Origin: Deltaproteobacteria bacterium
GTDB lineage: Bacteria > Desulfobacterota > Syntrophia > Syntrophales > UBA5619
Direction: 5' to 3'
DNA length: 34,538 nucleotides
NCBI GenBank assembly: GCA_016935075.1
Contig: JAFGRP010000186.1
Span: forward strand, 1 to 34,538
A model generated the notes under the pieces. It was not told where the DNA came from. It saw only the letters and a list, made by a program, of their open reading frames with translations, and did no database searches. The position numbers were made by a program, and so were the translations under genes. Below, one piece after another: positions 31,966 through 34,538 of this stretch. Every line of letters begins with the position of its first letter. Position 1 is the stretch's first letter.

Positions 31966-32011
31966 CCTGTTCTTGGTGTCCGTCTGTTTTCCGTTTCCCT
32001 GTTCTGCCGGT

Positions 32012-32048
32012 CCTTGGTTTCCCCGCCACCAAGACGGGGAAACCGAGG
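32012..32048 (-). repeat. Strong hairpin just after the Big-domain gene
   Basis: CCTTGGTTTCCCCG (32012-32025) and CGGGGAAACCGAGG (32035-32048) form a 14-bp stem with one G-U type mismatch. It has no U-tract; together with the terminator downstream it may protect the 3' end of the mRNA. Confidence 0.6.
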
Positions 32049-32096
32049 ACTACCGTGAACCTTTGAGACCGTGACTGCCGCAAACCGAAAACCGTT

Positions 32097-34106
32097 TTAC
32101 GGATTCAATGTTATTGTAACAAATGCATCCGCCCCGCCCGAACTTGCCTTCACCAGAACACTGGCAGCAGGACCTAAGTTGCGAGTAAAGACCACACTTG
32201 CCTTGCCGGTTCCGTCCGTGACCGCCGAGGCACTGGAGAGGGTGACCGTTACACCTGCAACGCTCACGCTCTCAATCGAGAAGGTGACCGTCCTGCCGCT
32301 GACCGTCTGCGAAGGATCCGCACTGCTGACCGCTGCGGTCAGGACGCTGGTCCCCCCTAAAGGCACGGTTGCCGGATTTGCAGCCAGGGCAAGGCCGTAG
32401 CCCGCAACCGTCGCCGGATACGTGATGACCGCGGCATTCGTGTAGGTATAGCCGCCGATCGCGATGCTTGCCGTTACCACATTGGTATGCGCCCCGGTAA
32501 CGCCGCTGCCCGTGTATGTGACCACCGCGTTGCCGTTGCCGTCGGTGGTCGCCGTTGCCGGGAACAGCGAACCGCCGGTGGCGGTAAACGTAACCGTGAC
32601 ACCGCTGATCGGCTCGTCCGCGTTGTTCTTCACGTTTGCGGTGATGACGCTGTTGGACGTCGAGGTCGCCAGTGTCGTGGGCTTCGCCTCAACGGTGATT
32701 CTGAAAGCCGCGGTCGACGAGCCCGTGACCGTGATCGCCACGGCGTCCATCGCCGTGCCGACGGCCGCCTGGACCGTATCCTGAACGGTCGCTGTGTTGC
32801 TTCCCGGCCGGTAGATCACGATCGCGTTGCCGGTGCCGTCCGTCATCACGGCCGCCGCGGAGAGCGTCGCTCCGCTCGAGTTGACCGGCAGCGTGAAGAG
32901 CACCGTGACGCCGGGGGCGGCCTTGTCTGTTCCATCCGTGTCGGTCGTGGTCACCTTGGCGTTAATGATGCTGACATCCCCCGCCTTCACGCTCGTGGGC
33001 GTTGCGGTGATATCCACCGTGTAGATCGACGGCTGCGCCGACGTCCGCGTGACAATGACCACGGCGCTCCTGCCGTCCGCCAGCAGGCCCTGGACCGTAT
33101 CCTGGACCGTGGTGCCCGGCGCCAGGTTGCCCGCCCGGTAGACAATTGTCTGGCCGACCGGAACCGTGATCGTGTTGACGGCGAACCCGCCGCTGTTGAT
33201 GAAGGCGCCGCCGCTGGCGTTCACCGGGATGGTGTAGGTCACATCCCCTTCCGCACCCGTGGCCGTGATGATCGTCGTCTGGCCCGCGGGAACCGATGTC
33301 GGATTCGCAGTGAGTGTGAATGCCGGTGGAGCCACGCCGGCCGAGCGCGTGATGTTCACGGCCTTGCTGGAGTAAAAGTCGCTCCCGATCAGTTCGGCCA
33401 TGACCGAGTCGAAAACCTCACTGGTCGCGTAGTTGTTCCCGGCCTTGTAGACCGCCGTCGCGAAACCGCTGCTGTCGGTGTAGGTCGTGTAGACCGCGCC
33501 GGTCTGCCCGCCGTAGGAGAAGACGGCGCCGCTGGTGTTCACGGGCATCGTGAACGTGACGGGCACGCCCATGACGTGGTTGCCGCCTCCGTCGACGACC
33601 TCCACCGTGACCACGGAGGTCTGGCCGGCGACCACCTCTTCGGGTTTTGCCTCCATCTTCGTAATGCTGGGCTGGACCAGTCCACCGGACTTGTTGATGT
33701 AGATCGAAGCCGTGGCACCGGTTGACGTGGTCACGCGCACATTGTCCGAATACATGCTGCTTCCCGACGTAAACAGGCACGTGGCCGTGCCGTCGCTGCC
33801 CGTACGGTCGCTCGAGGCGACCAGCGAGCCGCCGTTGCCTGAATTTACGATCGAAAAGGAGACCTTCTCGTTGACCACCGGCACGACGGTCCCGTCGCTG
33901 CGGGTATTGCTGACATAGGCTCTCAGGGTGATGGTGCCGTTCACACCGACGGTTGCGGAGGTGATGATGGATCCGGCATCATCGATGAACCGAACGGTCC
34001 CCGTCCCCATCGGATCGGCCGTGCTGCCGCCGCCGCTGCCGCAACCGCAGATGCAGAGCGCCAGGATGCAGAGAAACAGTCCTGATAGATAAAAATTCTT
34101 ACGCAT
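32097..34106 (-). CDS. Big-domain (bacterial Ig-like) repeat lipoprotein
   Basis: A 669-residue exported protein. The ATG at 34106 sits behind aaggaggatgggtc; the track adds eight residues. Signal peptide MRKNFYLSGLFLCILALC is followed by a lipobox-like CICGC and a Gly/Ser spacer, so it is probably a lipoprotein. The mature part is a tandem series of about six Ig-like domains of ~95 residues of the Big_1/invasin type. Each has the pattern P-x-x-V-x-A-G-x-T-S-V-x-T, then a GVPVTFT- or GVTVTFT-like strand and a DGxGNAVVTY-like strand (examples: ATTDGNGNAVVTYTGSG, VMTDGTGNAIVIYRPGS). Such proteins serve as surface stalks or adhesins. A dedicated terminator follows. No transport partner is adjacent. 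Confidence 0.9.
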   Translation of the reverse strand: MRKNFYLSGLFLCILALCICGCGSGGGSTADPMGTGTVRFIDDAGSIITSATVGVNGTITLRAYVSNTRSDGTVVPVVNEKVSFSIVNSGNGGSLVASSDRTGSDGTATCLFTSGSSMYSDNVRVTTSTGATASIYINKSGGLVQPSITKMEAKPEEVVAGQTSVVTVEVVDGGGNHVMGVPVTFTMPVNTSGAVFSYGGQTGAVYTTYTDSSGFATAVYKAGNNYATSEVFDSVMAELIGSDFYSSKAVNITRSAGVAPPAFTLTANPTSVPAGQTTIITATGAEGDVTYTIPVNASGGAFINSGGFAVNTITVPVGQTIVYRAGNLAPGTTVQDTVQGLLADGRSAVVIVTRTSAQPSIYTVDITATPTSVKAGDVSIINAKVTTTDTDGTDKAAPGVTVLFTLPVNSSGATLSAAAVMTDGTGNAIVIYRPGSNTATVQDTVQAAVGTAMDAVAITVTGSSTAAFRITVEAKPTTLATSTSNSVITANVKNNADEPISGVTVTFTATGGSLFPATATTDGNGNAVVTYTGSGVTGAHTNVVTASIAIGGYTYTNAAVITYPATVAGYGLALAANPATVPLGGTSVLTAAVSSADPSQTVSGRTVTFSIESVSVAGVTVTLSSASAVTDGTGKASVVFTRNLGPAASVLVKASSGGADAFVTITLNP

Positions 34107-34266
34107 GACCCATCCTCCTTGAAAGACCAATCCCCTTCATGATGTGATCCGGAAAGGCTTCGGCGCGGGGGTCAAAATCCGCGCGGCCGTTGCCGTCTCC
34201 GGGAAAATACGTTGTGCCTGCAAAGATCCCCATTCTTCTGCCGCTCACCCGATTCGCGCGCCGGTC

Positions 34267-34538
34267 TTATTTCCCCGCCGTCTTGAATGCGCGCGCCAGG
34301 CTCTGGGCCTCGGCGACCTGATCCGGAGACATCCAGACCGTCAGACGGTCCCGCTCGGTCGTCGCCCTCGCCTCGCCCTTGGCTGAAGCCAGGATATAAA
34401 ACGACAGCGCCACGACGTCGCTCTGGGGGACGCCCTGCCCCTTTTCGTAAAGCCTGCCGGCGTAGAACTGGGCCTGCGTGTTCCCCTGCTCCGCCGCCTT
34501 GAGATACCACTTGGCCGCTTCCTGGTAGTCCTGGGGAA
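34267..34538 (-). CDS. Sel1-repeat protein, C-terminal part (5' end outside window)
   Basis: Missing from the ORF track because no start lies in the window. On the minus strand the frame is open from the right edge to a TAA at 34269-34267. The text PQDYQEAAKWYLKAAEQGNT, AQFYAGRLYEKGQGVPQSD is one clear Sel1-like repeat (family pattern A..WY.KAAEQG...AQ..LG..Y..G.GV). It is followed by SFYILASAKGEARATTERD and a helical end (WMSPDQVAEAQSLARAFKTA), as in many Sel1 proteins. These proteins are usually periplasmic or cytoplasmic scaffolds. The Big-domain gene starts 160 bp downstream in the same direction; the gap holds that gene's ribosome-binding site and probably its promoter. Confidence 0.85.
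   Translation of the reverse strand, partial: PQDYQEAAKWYLKAAEQGNTQAQFYAGRLYEKGQGVPQSDVVALSFYILASAKGEARATTERDRLTVWMSPDQVAEAQSLARAFKTAGK

Larger units (their letters stand above)
31622..32096. other. Intergenic gap with terminator and hairpin
   Basis: About 475 bp without a supportable gene. It contains the terminator at 31928-31965 and the hairpin at 32012-32048, both just downstream of the Big-domain gene. The rest (31622-31927) shows nothing I can name. Confidence 0.5.

Noticed and set aside
32487-33725. Plus-strand ORF of 412 aa opposite the Big-domain gene
   Set aside because: Repetitive Arg/Asp/Gly-rich antisense of the tandem Ig-like repeats.
34172-34510. Minus-strand 112-aa track ORF at the right edge
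   Set aside because: Out of frame with the Sel1-repeat protein that I read from 34538 to 34267; low-complexity.

Overview
The window looks like a chromosomal segment of an anaerobic, metabolically versatile Gram-negative bacterium. A deltaproteobacterium of the Syntrophus/Desulfobacterota kind fits best. This is inferred from the mix of TRAP and TAXI transport proteins, a PrpR-type sigma-54 activator, CoA-ester enzymes, a fumarate-reductase-like flavoprotein, lipoproteins and many GC-rich intergenic hairpins. No rRNA, tRNA, CRISPR array, insertion-sequence transposase or phage gene was found.

Layout. (a) 1-1104: the 3' end of a large repeat-containing, probably exported protein, open at the left edge. 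(b) 1162-2049: an AT-rich orphan gene with a type I restriction HsdR N-terminal nuclease-like domain. (c) 2176-16452: an accessory catabolic island, visibly more AT-rich than the right half. It holds a two-subunit ADP-forming acyl-CoA ligase (SucC/SucD type), a crotonase, two MaoC/hotdog half-proteins, a ModA-like protein without a signal peptide, a complete DctP-Q-M TRAP transporter, a convergent PrpR-type sigma-54 activator, a fumarate-reductase-like flavoprotein followed by a remnant of a probable HdrB/CCG-type subunit, and a CitE-family lyase. (d) 16623-27744: a GC-rich block read on the minus strand with housekeeping genes: TPR protein, M24 peptidase, gcvH, lipoate/octanoate ligase, hisC, carA, carB, rpsU, LOG-family protein, holA. 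(e) 28103-34538: minus-strand genes for a TAXI solute-binding protein, an MFS permease, a cyclic-nucleotide-binding-domain protein, a Big-domain lipoprotein, and the C-terminus of a Sel1-repeat protein running off the right edge.

How the parts may work together. The island has textbook -24/-12 sigma-54 promoters (TGGCAC-N5-TTGC) in two near-identical copies of a ~265 bp cassette. One lies before the ligase/hydratase/TRAP genes and one before the flavoprotein. Each copy also carries the same upstream palindromes, a natural target for the PrpR-like activator encoded between them. The enzyme set (SucCD-type ligase, crotonase and/or MaoC hydratase, CitE-type lyase) matches the logic of itaconate degradation: itaconate to itaconyl-CoA to citramalyl-CoA to acetyl-CoA plus pyruvate. 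A related route for mesaconate or another branched C4/C5 dicarboxylate is also possible. The substrate is an inference; the regulatory duplication is read directly from the sequence.

A second notable point lies in the housekeeping block. The carA product has lost all three residues of the glutamine amidotransferase triad (Cys to Ala, His to Ile, Glu to Gly) while the rest of the subunit and carB look intact. This suggests an ammonia-dependent carbamoyl-phosphate synthase.
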